Shown: in pieces, positions 42,601-51,839 of the stretch
Position numbering within the stretch: the stretch's first letter is position 1
Layout of the letters: every line of letters starts with the position of its first letter
Assembly: GCA_964351995.1 (NCBI GenBank)
Contig: CAYGQE010000001.1
Location: 186,001 to 250,000, forward strand
Length of the DNA: 64,000 bases
Direction of reading: 5' to 3'
From: SZUA-35 sp964351995
Lineage (GTDB): Bacteria > Actinomycetota > Acidimicrobiia > Acidimicrobiales > SZUA-35
Translations under genes and position numbers: made by a program
Notes under the pieces: generated by a model
What the model was told of the DNA's origin: nothing
Database searches by the model: none
The model's input: only the letters and a program-made list of their open reading frames with translations

Positions 42601-43613
42601 CATCGGGTTGGAGGAAGCAGAGGATCGCGGCAAACGCCGGGCAGTCCTTTATCGGGTCGTACCTGCTCGGAATGGGCTTCACGATGACATCGGACGAGGC
42701 AAAGGTTCTCATCGAAAGGGACTCGCGAAACGCCGATGTGCTCTTTCCGTACCTTGGTGGCGAGGACCTCAATCAGTCCCCAACGTTGACCGCACCTCGC
42801 TGGGTAATTAACTTCTTTGACTGGTCCGAGGACAAGGCAAGGGAATACCCGGACTGCTTTGAAATTGTCGAGCGCCTTGTGAAGCCTGAACGAGCGGCAA
42901 ACAAGCGGAAGGCAAGACGCGAGAGGTGGTGGCGTTTCGCAGAGACCTCGGTGCGCCTCTATGAGTCGATCAGCAAGCCTGAGCGAGTGATGGCGATTTG
43001 TTTGGTGAGCAAGAGCGTCGCAGTCACCTTTGTCCCAGCCAATCACGTATTTTCGCACGCCTGCGGAGTTTTCCCGTACGACGATGACTTTCACTTCGGA
43101 GTGTTGTCGAGCGGTTTCCACTACCGCTGGGCTTGCCGGTACGCATCCTCGATGCGAAACGATCTTCGTTACACGCCGTCTGATGTCTTTGAGACCTTCC
43201 CCCAACCGGGATTCTCGTCAATGGTCGAGGCTGCTGGAGCTGCGCTTGACTCGCACCGTTCAGACTGGATGATCAACGCTGATCGAGGACTCACGGCTAC
43301 TTACAACCAAGTGCACGAGTCGAGCGATCGGACGCCTGAGATTGTCCGCCTTCGCGAGCTACAGATCGAGCTCGACCTGGCTATGGCTGATGCGTACGGC
43401 TGGTCGGACCTGAAGCTCGAGCACGGGTTTCACCCGGTGCGAGGCCAGGGCATTCGCTTCACCATCAGCCCGGACGCAGCAGTTGAAGTGCTCTACCGGC
43501 TTCTCGAGCTCAACCGCACTCGCTACGAGGAAGAAGCCGCTGCCGGACTACACAAGGGCAAGAAGTCTGTGGCGAAGTCGTCAGCGGGTGCCGGGCCAGG
43601 CACTCTCTTCTAG
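39597..43613 (+). CDS. drmMI: DISARM class 1 adenine-specific DNA methyltransferase
   Basis: 1338 residues. Motif I VDPACGSGAMLVSACRYL is near 600, followed by LYGVDINDMAVEMCKLSLWL, and motif IV SNPPFLGG is near 872, the NPPF signature of N6-adenine methylases of the Eco57I/type IIG layout. The C-terminal region (about 1000-1300) resembles target-recognition parts. The N-terminus shows RWNASPVARMVELCRAMKAPLGLVTNGRSW, as in type IIG-like enzymes, but no clear nuclease triad was found. In DISARM the methylase marks self DNA. ATGA overlap upstream; the stop TAG shares a base with the GTG of drmA. Confidence 0.88.
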   Translation: MSRDTNYSTLFNQLLEVDGPFLTAAVAKKSFGKILPKAEQPIVDEMRVANAERAVDAALAKQWIRWVFDRVLDYDDEVLKQGPAVAHLNHLVGQHAVTLRPDFVLDDPDVDGLKPRMLITEWPSEQALDRKAGTDRWNASPVARMVELCRAMKAPLGLVTNGRSWTLVHAPLEDAVSTTTWDAELWLDERETLDLFVTVLGAQRFFGVDESQTLESLLAESAKSGDEVTTTLGRQVRRSVELLVSALSEANRERHGELLGASTPEEIYRGAVTVMMRLVFLLTAEERELLLLGDETYDAHYAVSTLLDQLAAEPDPDVLFNRYDAWPRLLATFRLIHGGVRHDDRLSLPAYGGRLFDPDRYPFLEGRVAGEAFDGTNVDDRLLNAINNRVMMAVLRSLQWVELKGETRRLSFRHLDVEQIGTVYEGLLDHSCALVSDTTLGLLAKKSTKGNIEPEIPLFLLEEKQAEGAEGFEKWLKDEQKFSATELKKLSIEPEGVELTRLRSACGNDEELLERVKPFFGILRTDLRSLPEVFLKDSYVVVSSSERSDTGAHYTPRSIAERIVKHALDPLVYEPGPHNEEDTEKWKLRPWSEIVDLKIVDPACGSGAMLVSACRYLADRLVEAWKAEEVAGGVPLPLPGAEGAPLVLSTEPDEWTVEAMRLVAGRCLYGVDINDMAVEMCKLSLWLATLAKGKPFSFLDHSIRHGDSLLGITDLNELNQIGKSTTGMESALLQGLRGFVEQAKDKRLDLLAMPTVDAHDLEEKSRLLTEAGNDIEAVRAVADAFVGALLSTAEGKASDRNSRLSGLADQLGPVFDGDGSASESAVRDLAQRAVYWLDTGRPTMAPARVPLHWPIAFPEVFIGGRGRFDAAVSNPPFLGGQKLTGAFGIGFRELVVQQIGRRAKGSADLVAFFFLRAAQVAVNTGFVATNTIAQGDTSEVGLQQMIDSGSEIYRAESSTPWPGDASVEVALVWLTTSAWITSVELDGLPVEAIDEMLYRRSPSGWRKQRIAANAGQSFIGSYLLGMGFTMTSDEAKVLIERDSRNADVLFPYLGGEDLNQSPTLTAPRWVINFFDWSEDKAREYPDCFEIVERLVKPERAANKRKARRERWWRFAETSVRLYESISKPERVMAICLVSKSVAVTFVPANHVFSHACGVFPYDDDFHFGVLSSGFHYRWACRYASSMRNDLRYTPSDVFETFPQPGFSSMVEAAGAALDSHRSDWMINADRGLTATYNQVHESSDRTPEIVRLRELQIELDLAMADAYGWSDLKLEHGFHPVRGQGIRFTISPDAAVEVLYRLLELNRTRYEEEAAAGLHKGKKSVAKSSAGAGPGTLF

Positions 43614-46600
43614 TGGCGACGACCGAGCCCCTTCCGCTGCTCCCCCCGCCTCCTCCGGCGGAGGTGCGAGCCGAGATCGAGCACCTCACGCTCGATCACT
43701 TGCTTGGTCCAGAAGGTGGGGAACACGAAGAGCTGCCTGGACAGTCGCAAGTTCGTGACTACTACCTCCTCGGAATGCTTGCTCCGCAGGGAGCGATTGC
43801 TCCGAAGGAGCAGAGCGACTCGGGCACGGTTGATCTCGAAGAGGGCGAAGACGACGAACCAAGTTCGGGTCCGTCCTTGTTCCCCTCGAGTATGGGGATG
43901 ACCTTCGCTGTCGAGGCGGGTGTTGAGTCGATCAACGTCACGGCACGCTGGGGGCGCTACTCGCGTGGTTCGTCAGAGATCGAGGACGAAGAGGGCAAGC
44001 CTCGGACGGTGTGGCGGCGCGAGTCTCGGGGCGGCACGATTCGGGTTCCGCTCGCTGACGGACGGATCGAAGCCAAACCTCCGGATCGTGAATTCGGCGG
44101 TGTGGTCGTGTCGGGCATTGTGCGTTCGCATGAGGACTCGACAGTGGTCACCTTGTTCCTCGTGAACGAGCAAGAGGAGCAGGCCAGGCTGCGTGATGAG
44201 CAGTGGCTCTTTCAGGTGGACCTGTCGGTCGCCGTTGACGGTGAGCCACCGGTATTCATCCGATCGAACTCCGCATCGATTGGTGCCCGGGATGCCGAGG
44301 CAGCGTCGCTAGACATGCTGTACCGCAACGAGGTCGAGTTCGCTGCAGGCCACGGCACAGCCGTACATGTCTTGGTCGATGAAGACGAGCCCACACGGGC
44401 GCGTCGAGTCTCAACTGTTTCCACGCCTTCGTACGAGATCCCCCAGACGCAGGCGCCGAGCCAGGCTGATGTTCCGGCGTTGGGCGATGCCTCGTTCGAC
44501 ATGTCTGCGCTTGCTGAATCGGATGATCTGAAACGGGATCTCCAACCGCTTGTCGAGGCTTACCGATTTTGGATTGGTGACAGGCAGAAGGAGATCGACG
44601 CGGGCGAAAGCGGGCTAGCGGACCATTCGACGGCCTCGGCGCAGGCGCTTCGGACATGCGGCGAGGCGGCAGATCGGATTCAAGCCGGTATCGACTTGCT
44701 GGATTCGGAGCCTGATGCTGCGAAGGCCTTCAAGTTCGCCAATCGGGCCATGGCCCTGCAGCGGCTTCACACCATTGCTGCTGAGATTCGGCGCAACGCT
44801 TCCGATCGGAAGCTTGCCGATGTCATCGCTGAGGTTGATGAGCCGAAGAATCGAAGCTGGCGCCCATTCCAGCTTGCGTTTGTGCTGTTGAACCTTGAGT
44901 CGCTGACAGACCCCGAGAACGACGAGCGGTCTGATCCGGGATTGGTCGATCTCCTGTGGTTCCCGACTGGTGGCGGCAAGACCGAGGCTTACCTCGGCCT
45001 TTGTGCCTACACGCTCGCCATCCGTCGAATCCAAGGCGACGTTGGTGGGTTCGACGGCAGCGATGGCGTGGCCATCGTGATGCGCTACACCCTCCGCCTG
45101 TTGACCGCCCAGCAGTTCCAGCGCGCGGCCGCCCTGATCTGTGCGTGCGAGGTCATCCGTCGTGAGGCAGCTGCGGCTGGTGACCACTCTTGGGGACGTG
45201 TTCCGTTCCGCATTGGCCTTTGGGTTGGGTCCAACGTCACCCCCAATCGAGGGTCGGGGGCTGAGCGAGCAATTGACCAGTCGCGCGATCGGGGGAGCTC
45301 GTCACGTGGGTCGAACCCTGTGCAGCTCGCGATGTGTCCGTGGTGTGGCAACGAGATCACTGCTGCTCGCAACGCAAAGTACGACTCCGGTCGACTGCGC
45401 ACGCTCGTGTTCTGCAGCGACAAGTACGGGCGCTGCGAGTTCGGACAGAAGCACAGCGCTGAAGAGGGTCTGCCTGTCGTCACGGTTGATGACGAGATCT
45501 ACCGACTACTCCCGGGCCTCGTCATCGCCACTGCGGACAAGTTTGCGCAGCTTCCCTGGCAAGGCCAGCTCACTGCGTTGTTCGGCCGAGTGACCCAGCG
45601 CTGTGAACGCCATGGCTACCGCTCACCAGATCTCGACGCCCAGATCGAGGAGAAGGACTCACACCGAGCTCGTTCCCCGCTGCCGGCAGCGAAGACGGTG
45701 GCCAATCGCCCACTACGGCCGCCGGACTTAATCATCCAAGACGAGCTGCACCTGATGACAGGCCCGCTTGGCACGCTCGCTGGGCTCTACGAGACCGCTG
45801 TTGATGAGCTGTGTAGCTGGACGCTCAACGGCAAGCGGATTCGGCCGAAGGTCGTGGCTTCGACGGCAACGGTGCGTCGGGCGACCGAGCAGGCTCGTGC
45901 CTTGTTCGATCGCGAGCTCGAGGTTTTCCCTCCTCACGGCCTCGACGTTACCGACTCTTTCTTTGCTCGTCAGGTGCCGGTGGCAGAAGGCTCACCCGGA
46001 CGTCGCTACATCGGCATCTGCGCTCACGGCCGCCGCCTCAAGGCAGTTGAGATTCGCATCTACGTCGCACTCATGGCTTCGGCCCAGAAGGTGTTCGACG
46101 TCCACGGCATCGCTGCAGATCCTTGGATGACTCTCGTCGGCTACTTCTCTTCGCTCCGTGACCTCGGCGGCATGCGGCGCCTTGTCGATGATGACGTCAA
46201 GTCGCGTCTCGCCCGTATCCAGGAACGGGGTCTCGGTCGCCGGTACCTCAACGATGTTGGCGAGCTGACGTCACGAATGGACTCGAGCGAGATCCCGAAG
46301 ACGCTTGATCGTCTTGGAGTGAAGTTCGATCCGAACCGAGGGAAGGACGGACCGTTCCCGATCGACGTTCTGCTCGCCACCAACATGATCTCGGTGGGTG
46401 TCGACGTGCCACGCCTCGGCCTCATGGTCGTGGGAGGGCAACCCAAGGCGACTGCCGAGTACATCCAAGCAACCTCTCGCGTCGGCCGTTCCAAGGAAGG
46501 CCCAGGACTCGTCTTCGCCATCTGCAATTGGGCTCGCCCCCGAGACCTTTCGCACTACGAACGCTTCGAGCACTATCACGCGACCTTCTACCGACATGTT

Positions 46601-47089
46601 GAGGCCACCACGCTTACGCCGTTCGCCCCGCGGGCGATCGACCGCGGCCTGACAGGGGTCTTCACCTCGGTTCTTCGACACCGAGTGCCGGAACTCAACG
46701 GGAACGAGATGGCGGGCGCCATCGATGTTGATTCGCCCGAGGTAGCCGCAGTGGTTGACCTGATCGCTGATCGGGCTCGGCGTGTGACCGGGCAGCGAGC
46801 AGCGGCAGAGATGGTCCGGAACGAACTCGCTACACGTCTTCGTGCCCTTTCCGCCCGGCAAGCTCGCCAACAGACCGGCGTGCTCGGTTACAGGGAACGC
46901 AACGACGGCCAGACAACCGGCATCCTCATGCAGGCCAATGCAGAAGTTTGGGATCTCTGGACCTGCCCAAACTCCCTTCGTGAAGTCGAGCCCGGGATCA
47001 ACCTGATGTTTGACGACACTGACTACGCGCTCGAACCCGGCTGGACCTACGCCTCCGACACGGATGCAGCTGGAGACGAAGCGGAATGA
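43613..47089 (+). CDS. drmA: DISARM helicase-domain protein
   Basis: 1158 residues. LWFPTGGGKTEAYLGLCAYTLAIRR (motif I) near 448-470, LIIQDELHLMTGPLGT (motif II, DELH) near 706-720, CPWC near 575 with a later Cys as a possible zinc site, and ATNMISVGVDVPRLGLMVVGG followed by QATSRVGRS (motifs V and VI) near 922-955. The N-terminal 440 residues are beta-rich and unassigned. This order and the FPTGGGKTEAY/DELHLM wording match DrmA, the core DISARM helicase shown by others to act with DrmB on DNA ends. The GTG start overlaps the methylase stop. Confidence 0.88.
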   Translation: MATTEPLPLLPPPPPAEVRAEIEHLTLDHLLGPEGGEHEELPGQSQVRDYYLLGMLAPQGAIAPKEQSDSGTVDLEEGEDDEPSSGPSLFPSSMGMTFAVEAGVESINVTARWGRYSRGSSEIEDEEGKPRTVWRRESRGGTIRVPLADGRIEAKPPDREFGGVVVSGIVRSHEDSTVVTLFLVNEQEEQARLRDEQWLFQVDLSVAVDGEPPVFIRSNSASIGARDAEAASLDMLYRNEVEFAAGHGTAVHVLVDEDEPTRARRVSTVSTPSYEIPQTQAPSQADVPALGDASFDMSALAESDDLKRDLQPLVEAYRFWIGDRQKEIDAGESGLADHSTASAQALRTCGEAADRIQAGIDLLDSEPDAAKAFKFANRAMALQRLHTIAAEIRRNASDRKLADVIAEVDEPKNRSWRPFQLAFVLLNLESLTDPENDERSDPGLVDLLWFPTGGGKTEAYLGLCAYTLAIRRIQGDVGGFDGSDGVAIVMRYTLRLLTAQQFQRAAALICACEVIRREAAAAGDHSWGRVPFRIGLWVGSNVTPNRGSGAERAIDQSRDRGSSSRGSNPVQLAMCPWCGNEITAARNAKYDSGRLRTLVFCSDKYGRCEFGQKHSAEEGLPVVTVDDEIYRLLPGLVIATADKFAQLPWQGQLTALFGRVTQRCERHGYRSPDLDAQIEEKDSHRARSPLPAAKTVANRPLRPPDLIIQDELHLMTGPLGTLAGLYETAVDELCSWTLNGKRIRPKVVASTATVRRATEQARALFDRELEVFPPHGLDVTDSFFARQVPVAEGSPGRRYIGICAHGRRLKAVEIRIYVALMASAQKVFDVHGIAADPWMTLVGYFSSLRDLGGMRRLVDDDVKSRLARIQERGLGRRYLNDVGELTSRMDSSEIPKTLDRLGVKFDPNRGKDGPFPIDVLLATNMISVGVDVPRLGLMVVGGQPKATAEYIQATSRVGRSKEGPGLVFAICNWARPRDLSHYERFEHYHATFYRHVEATTLTPFAPRAIDRGLTGVFTSVLRHRVPELNGNEMAGAIDVDSPEVAAVVDLIADRARRVTGQRAAAEMVRNELATRLRALSARQARQQTGVLGYRERNDGQTTGILMQANAEVWDLWTCPNSLREVEPGINLMFDDTDYALEPGWTYASDTDAAGDEAE

Positions 47090-48933
47090 GCAAGAAATAC
47101 GACGGCCCCGTCCGAGTTGGGCAGCTCCGACCGAGTCAGCTGGTGCATTCGTTCGGCGTCGGTGCGCTTGTGGATCTTCCGCATCTCTCCATCATCGTGA
47201 ACGGATTGCACGACTGGCAGGAGAGGTACACCACCGAGATCCGTGAGGATCGCCTCCTCAAACTCGTGCGGATGCAGAAGGGGATGCGAGGCGTTCGCTC
47301 GCTCCGCACCGCTCCGTGGATGGTCGAAACACAGAACGTCTTTGATCAATGGGCTCGTGTCGGAGTGCCGGTCTCACCGTTCCCTCAGTGGCTGCGATGC
47401 CCGTGGGGAAATTGCCAGTACCTCGGAGCGATCGACGACGGCCAATGGGACAAGAAAACGAACGACTTCCGGCCCGACCAGGCTGCTTACCTGCACAAGA
47501 ACTGCCGGAAGTCCGGAAAGGGAGCAACTGGTCTGCCTGTTCGTTTCCTCCTTGCATGCGATGACGGCCACCTCGATGAGTTCCCGTGGATCGACTACGT
47601 GCATCGACGCCAGCCTTGCTCGAGCCCGCTGCTCGAGACCTCAGAGCGAGGGCAGTCATCGGGCCCCGCGGATGTGTTCGTGAAGTGTCGCAGCTGTGGA
47701 GCTCTTCGCACGATGCGAGAAGCTTTTGGCGAGGCATCACACGGCGTGCTGCCGAAGTGCCGAGGCCGTCACCCTCACCTGGGTACGTTCGAATCTGGTT
47801 GCCAGGCTCGCCCCCGCACGCTGCTGCTCGGAGCATCGAACGCCTGGTTCCCTGCGCAGCACTCTGTGCTCTCCGTTCCAGCGGGATCCGATCCGCTCCC
47901 CGAGCTGGTTGAAGAACTCTGGCCAGCGCTTGAAGAAATCACTGAGCGGATCGTCTTCGACGCGCTGATCCGTCGCGACCCTCGGCTCGGCCGCCTCACC
48001 AGCTTCCCCGACGATGAAGTCTGGGCCGCCATGGAAGGAAAGCGGAAAGGCGAGGACGGCACGAAGGAGACAGATGACAAGGCCACAAGTGGCGACGTGC
48101 TCGGGCCTGAGTGGCACCAGTTCACCCACCCCGATGACGCTCCGGTCTCGCCCGACTTCGAGTTGAGGAGGGTTGACGTACCCGACAAGTTCGTCGAGCT
48201 GATCGATTCGGTCGTGCTTGCCGAGAGGCTTCGGGAGGTCGTCGCAAGCATCGGTTTCACTCGGCTGACTGCTCCGGATGAGAACGGCGACAACCTTGTG
48301 CCGCTCTCCAAGCGGCCACCCGAATGGGTGCCTGCTGTCGAGGTGCGTGGCGAGGGGATCTTCATCAAGCTCAACGAAGAAGCTGTTGAGGCTTGGACGA
48401 AGAAGTACGAAAAGACCGAGAGCTACGAGCGCCTCTTTACGTCGCATCAGAACTGGCGACGCAACCGAGGTATGGACCCACTGCCCGGGTGGCCTGGGAG
48501 CCGTTTCGTGCTCCTCCATACCCTCAGCCACGCCCTGATTCGAGAATTCGCATTGGACTGCGGGTACGCGGCATCCAGCATTCGCGAGCGGATCTACTCG
48601 AGTTCCACGACATCGCCGATGGCCGGACTCCTGCTCTACACCGCAGCATCAGATAGTGAAGGAACGCTCGGTGGCCTCGTGAGCCTCGGCAAACCGGAGC
48701 GGCTCGGGCCATTGCTTGAAAACGCACTCCGTTCGGCGGGCATCTGCACCTCAGACCCGACGTGCGCAGAGCACTTGGCTGGGGAGCTGAGAGATGAACA
48801 CCTTCACGGCGCCGCCTGTCACGCTTGCCTCTTCGCGAGCGAGACCTCGTGTGAGAAGGGCAACCGCTACTTGGACCGCGCGGTGCTAGTGCAGACGCTG
48901 GCGGACGCCACTCCGTTCTTCCCCTCGGACTAA
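47086..48933 (+). CDS. drmB: DISARM DUF1998-domain protein
   Basis: 615 residues. It begins with the DrmB-like VGQLRPSQLVHSFGVGALVDLP. Several Cys pairs in the first third (CPWGNC, CRSCGALRT, CRGRHPHLG) suggest zinc sites. The C-terminal DUF1998 domain includes FVLLHTLSHALIREFALDCGY near 473 and CHACLFASETSCEKGNRYLDR near 577. DrmB forms the core complex with DrmA in DISARM. The ATG overlaps the drmA stop (ATGA). The 3' end overlaps the convergent NERD-helicase gene by four bases. No drmC (phospholipase D-like) follows. Confidence 0.88.
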   Translation: MSKKYDGPVRVGQLRPSQLVHSFGVGALVDLPHLSIIVNGLHDWQERYTTEIREDRLLKLVRMQKGMRGVRSLRTAPWMVETQNVFDQWARVGVPVSPFPQWLRCPWGNCQYLGAIDDGQWDKKTNDFRPDQAAYLHKNCRKSGKGATGLPVRFLLACDDGHLDEFPWIDYVHRRQPCSSPLLETSERGQSSGPADVFVKCRSCGALRTMREAFGEASHGVLPKCRGRHPHLGTFESGCQARPRTLLLGASNAWFPAQHSVLSVPAGSDPLPELVEELWPALEEITERIVFDALIRRDPRLGRLTSFPDDEVWAAMEGKRKGEDGTKETDDKATSGDVLGPEWHQFTHPDDAPVSPDFELRRVDVPDKFVELIDSVVLAERLREVVASIGFTRLTAPDENGDNLVPLSKRPPEWVPAVEVRGEGIFIKLNEEAVEAWTKKYEKTESYERLFTSHQNWRRNRGMDPLPGWPGSRFVLLHTLSHALIREFALDCGYAASSIRERIYSSSTTSPMAGLLLYTAASDSEGTLGGLVSLGKPERLGPLLENALRSAGICTSDPTCAEHLAGELRDEHLHGAACHACLFASETSCEKGNRYLDRAVLVQTLADATPFFPSD

Positions 48934-50534
48934 CTCGGCCAGTCGAGTTGCGCCTTGACTTCTTCGGGTGCGACCACGAGCAGGAGCGCACGGGCTCGGC
49001 TCATTCCGACGTAGGCCAGGACTCTGTCTTCGTGGTCGTCGAGATCTTCCAGCCACACGCCGACCGCGTCGGCTTCGAGGCCCTTGAAACGGTGGATCGT
49101 CTCCACGACAACTCCGGTCTTTCCCGGTGCCACGAGCTTCACCCCCTCGACTTCTTGACCTCTCAGTGCTTCGGCCATCCGCTTCTTCTGCGTGAGGATG
49201 GCGATCGAAGATGGAGCTGTGCCTTCGCGAAGGAGCATGCCGATGAAGTTGGCCAGCGCCTTGACTGCCTGCTTGCCTTGGCCCGGCAGGAAGCCCGGCA
49301 GCTGGCCATTGACGCCAAGGGAAGCCTCGTCGCGGTCAAACATCGCGTTGACCCGTTCGGCGATCTCGACCGTGTTCCTGCAGTTGATTTCGAGTGCGAA
49401 CGACTCTGACTCGAACGGCGGTTCCCATCCGGTTCGGTAGAGATCCTGATGATCGTCGGCAAAGACGTACAGAACCCCGTCATCTGAGTCATTGAGAAGC
49501 AGTTCGAGTGAGGTCCACCAGTTTGCGTGGAAGTCCTGACCTTCGTCGACGATGATCGCGTCGAACGAGACCCCCAGGTTTTCGGCTGCGGCCGGCATGA
49601 GTTCGGGCAGAACAGCATCCCAATAGTCATCAGGCCATGTGGACGGGCCGAGTTCTGCCCGGTCGACGAGGTTTTTCGCGAATTTGTGGAAGTGACCGGC
49701 TGTGACAACCTCGACGCCGCCGAGCTGCTCTGCTAGCTGCTCACCCAACGGAGCGTTGAAGCAGAGAAGTAGGACGGAGAACCCCTCGGTAGCGAGTTGC
49801 TTTGCCTTCTCGACAGCCAGCACGGTCTTGCCGGTTCCAGCTCCGCCGGTAATGAGTGCTCGACGCTGTCTTTTCAGCAGTCTGAGCACACCGACCTGTT
49901 GGTCGGTCAACTCGATTAACTGCTCGACCGTCTCCTCGATGCGGTGCTTTTGTGTGATCCGAATCTTGTGGGTTGGAGCGAGCGCTTTCCTAAGGGCCGA
50001 GAACTGTTGATCATCAAGCCGGGTCGGTTTCTCCCAGTGGCGCATGAGGCGTTCAATCGAGGCTTCCATCGACTTGAGGTCGTAGCGATCGATGATGATC
50101 TCTTTGGGAGCGTCCGGAGAGAGGTCTTGCTCAACCTCAACAGCCGGGAAAACCACGCCGTGTCCGATTCGAAGCGGGCCGCCAAGCCTTGGAATGTGCT
50201 CGCCGAGGTAGTCGCGAAGACGGAACTTGCTGTCCGACGCTTGCTCGAACGGGTTCCTGATCTTGTGGCGATCGCCGTTTCGGCTCTCGGAGATCCAGCC
50301 CCCGTTTTCAACGTGAATTGTCCCGCCCTTCACTTCGAGCACAAGGACACCTCGGTTGGGGTGCGCTATGACAAAGTCCGCCTCACCGTCACCCTGTTTC
50401 CCGTGGCGCTTGCCTTGCCAAGGCACCGAATGGAAGACCAGGTAATCATCATCCAACTGAGCGAGCCGTTCGAATACGTCTCGCTCCGACCTCGGTGTTC
50501 CTTGAGCGATGCGGGGTGGGTACATCTGTGCCAT
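48930..50534 (-). CDS. NERD nuclease-UvrD-like helicase
   Basis: 534 residues. A NERD domain occupies about 15-110 (GEADFVIAHPNRGVLVLEVKGG, with EVK). SF1 helicase motifs follow: LITGGAGTGKTVLAV (Walker A, 228-241), IIVDEGQDFHANWW (Walker B), VFADDHQDLY, IHRFKGLEADAVGV and AYVGMSRARALLLV. The ATG at 50534 is chosen because its A is the last base of the mcrC-like stop (TGATG). It is the third gene of a McrB-McrC-helicase operon running toward DISARM. It may supply a nuclease or helicase function to either system; this is an inference. Confidence 0.87.
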   Translation of the reverse strand: MAQMYPPRIAQGTPRSERDVFERLAQLDDDYLVFHSVPWQGKRHGKQGDGEADFVIAHPNRGVLVLEVKGGTIHVENGGWISESRNGDRHKIRNPFEQASDSKFRLRDYLGEHIPRLGGPLRIGHGVVFPAVEVEQDLSPDAPKEIIIDRYDLKSMEASIERLMRHWEKPTRLDDQQFSALRKALAPTHKIRITQKHRIEETVEQLIELTDQQVGVLRLLKRQRRALITGGAGTGKTVLAVEKAKQLATEGFSVLLLCFNAPLGEQLAEQLGGVEVVTAGHFHKFAKNLVDRAELGPSTWPDDYWDAVLPELMPAAAENLGVSFDAIIVDEGQDFHANWWTSLELLLNDSDDGVLYVFADDHQDLYRTGWEPPFESESFALEINCRNTVEIAERVNAMFDRDEASLGVNGQLPGFLPGQGKQAVKALANFIGMLLREGTAPSSIAILTQKKRMAEALRGQEVEGVKLVAPGKTGVVVETIHRFKGLEADAVGVWLEDLDDHEDRVLAYVGMSRARALLLVVAPEEVKAQLDWPS

Positions 50535-51838
50535 CAGTGGGCAACCCTTCTGTCTTGTTGAGGCTCGGCAACGGAGCTCACTGCAGTACGAAGTCGGTCG
50601 AGTGAGTCCTCCCATTGAGCCTTGCCGGATCGGCTTTCGAGGATTCTTGGAAGATCGATGGCGATGCCGGAAATTTCTGCTTCCGTCGGACCATCAGCTC
50701 TTGCGACTCCAAGTCGGGGGCCCTCAAAGTCGCGAGACGCGGGATAGATGATTCCCGCTCGAGGTCTTGCAGTGTCGCCAAGCGCGTAGGCGTACAGGAA
50801 TGCTTGGTAGACATCGGCGGTCGAGAGCTTCTTGTTCTCGTAGAGCTTGTACTTGCAATCAAAGGGAACGAGCTCGTTGCCGTCGCTAAGAACGATGTCG
50901 GGAATGATCGATGAGTAGGTCTTGCGATCGCCCACTCGCCGAATGACGGAACGATGGGATCGGCTCGCTGTGACTCGCCAGTCAGTTGGGCGGTAGGCCT
51001 CCTCGACCATTGCGGCAACGAAGTCTTCGAAGATGTCATTCATGTTCAGCAGGAATGAGAACGAGCGGGCAGCGCCGGTCCGGTAGATGTCGTCGGCTCC
51101 GGATCGGTCGATCAGGATGAGGCACAGCTCGTGAGCGGAGCGATATCGCTCGTTTCTCCGCGTGTAGGTGCGTCGCTCGATGTAGAAGCCGGAATCGTGT
51201 GGACCTCTGGATGTCACACCTTCGATCTCTTGTTCGAGTCGTCTCAATCGCTTCCGAATCGCCAGGTTCTGACAAAGACGGGCCCCGGCAGCAATGCCAG
51301 CCGCCAGGAACTGATTGTCGAACACATCGGCATGGAACTCATCGAAGCGGCACTCCAAAACATCGAGCATTCCGAATCGTCGCGTCGCCTGCTCTCGGAA
51401 ACGAAGAGAACCCCTCAGTGCTGGAAGCGAGTCTTCTTCGGTCGTGTAGTCATGCATCAGACCATCGGCAACGAGCCGTTCGCCCTCGTCTGCCAACAAC
51501 TGGCAGAACAGATCCAGAAGACCTTCGCTCGAGGTCTCCAGGGTGCGTGAGATTCGCGAGGTTTTCAGCCGGTTGAGTCCAGCTGAATACTCGATCATCC
51601 GAACGAGGTTGAGCTCGTGACCAGCGAGCTTGGGGCGAATATGAATGGTTGCGTTCCGAAGTTGAACGAGTCCGACCCAGCTTTGTGAGCGCACCTCGAG
51701 CTTGCCGTTGTGCAGCCAGCGAAGCTCGAGCTTGCGCTCGAAATCTGCGTTGAGTTCATCGGTCAGTCGAAGGTCGTCTGCCGTGGGAGGGCCGACGTCA
51801 AAAGTGCCGTTTTGATACTCGGAGAGTTCGAGCTGCAC
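50534..51838 (-). CDS. mcrC: McrC-like restriction endonuclease subunit
   Basis: 434 residues. N-terminal beta-rich domain (QLRNATIHIRPKLAGHELNLVRMIEY, then LRGSLRFREQATRRFG and EFHADVFDNQFLAAGIAAGAR) and a C-terminal PD-(D/E)xK nuclease with IIPDIVLSDGNELVPFDCKYK and DVYQAFLYAYAL, matching McrC. McrC binds the McrB ring and cuts DNA in type IV restriction. The GTG at 51838 follows the mcrB-like stop by one base, and the longer frame to 52057 lies inside that gene. The symbol reflects the family; the specificity is unknown. Confidence 0.85.
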   Translation of the reverse strand: MQLELSEYQNGTFDVGPPTADDLRLTDELNADFERKLELRWLHNGKLEVRSQSWVGLVQLRNATIHIRPKLAGHELNLVRMIEYSAGLNRLKTSRISRTLETSSEGLLDLFCQLLADEGERLVADGLMHDYTTEEDSLPALRGSLRFREQATRRFGMLDVLECRFDEFHADVFDNQFLAAGIAAGARLCQNLAIRKRLRRLEQEIEGVTSRGPHDSGFYIERRTYTRRNERYRSAHELCLILIDRSGADDIYRTGAARSFSFLLNMNDIFEDFVAAMVEEAYRPTDWRVTASRSHRSVIRRVGDRKTYSSIIPDIVLSDGNELVPFDCKYKLYENKKLSTADVYQAFLYAYALGDTARPRAGIIYPASRDFEGPRLGVARADGPTEAEISGIAIDLPRILESRSGKAQWEDSLDRLRTAVSSVAEPQQDRRVAH

Positions 51839-51839
51839 G

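Noticed and set aside
39597..43613. Methylase considered as a stand-alone type IIG restriction enzyme.
   Set aside because: No clear nuclease motif at the N-terminus and it sits inside the overlapping drmD-drmA-drmB operon.
48930..50534. Possible drmC for the DISARM operon.
   Set aside because: The gene is on the opposite strand and encodes NERD plus SF1 helicase motifs; no HxK phospholipase D motif was found.
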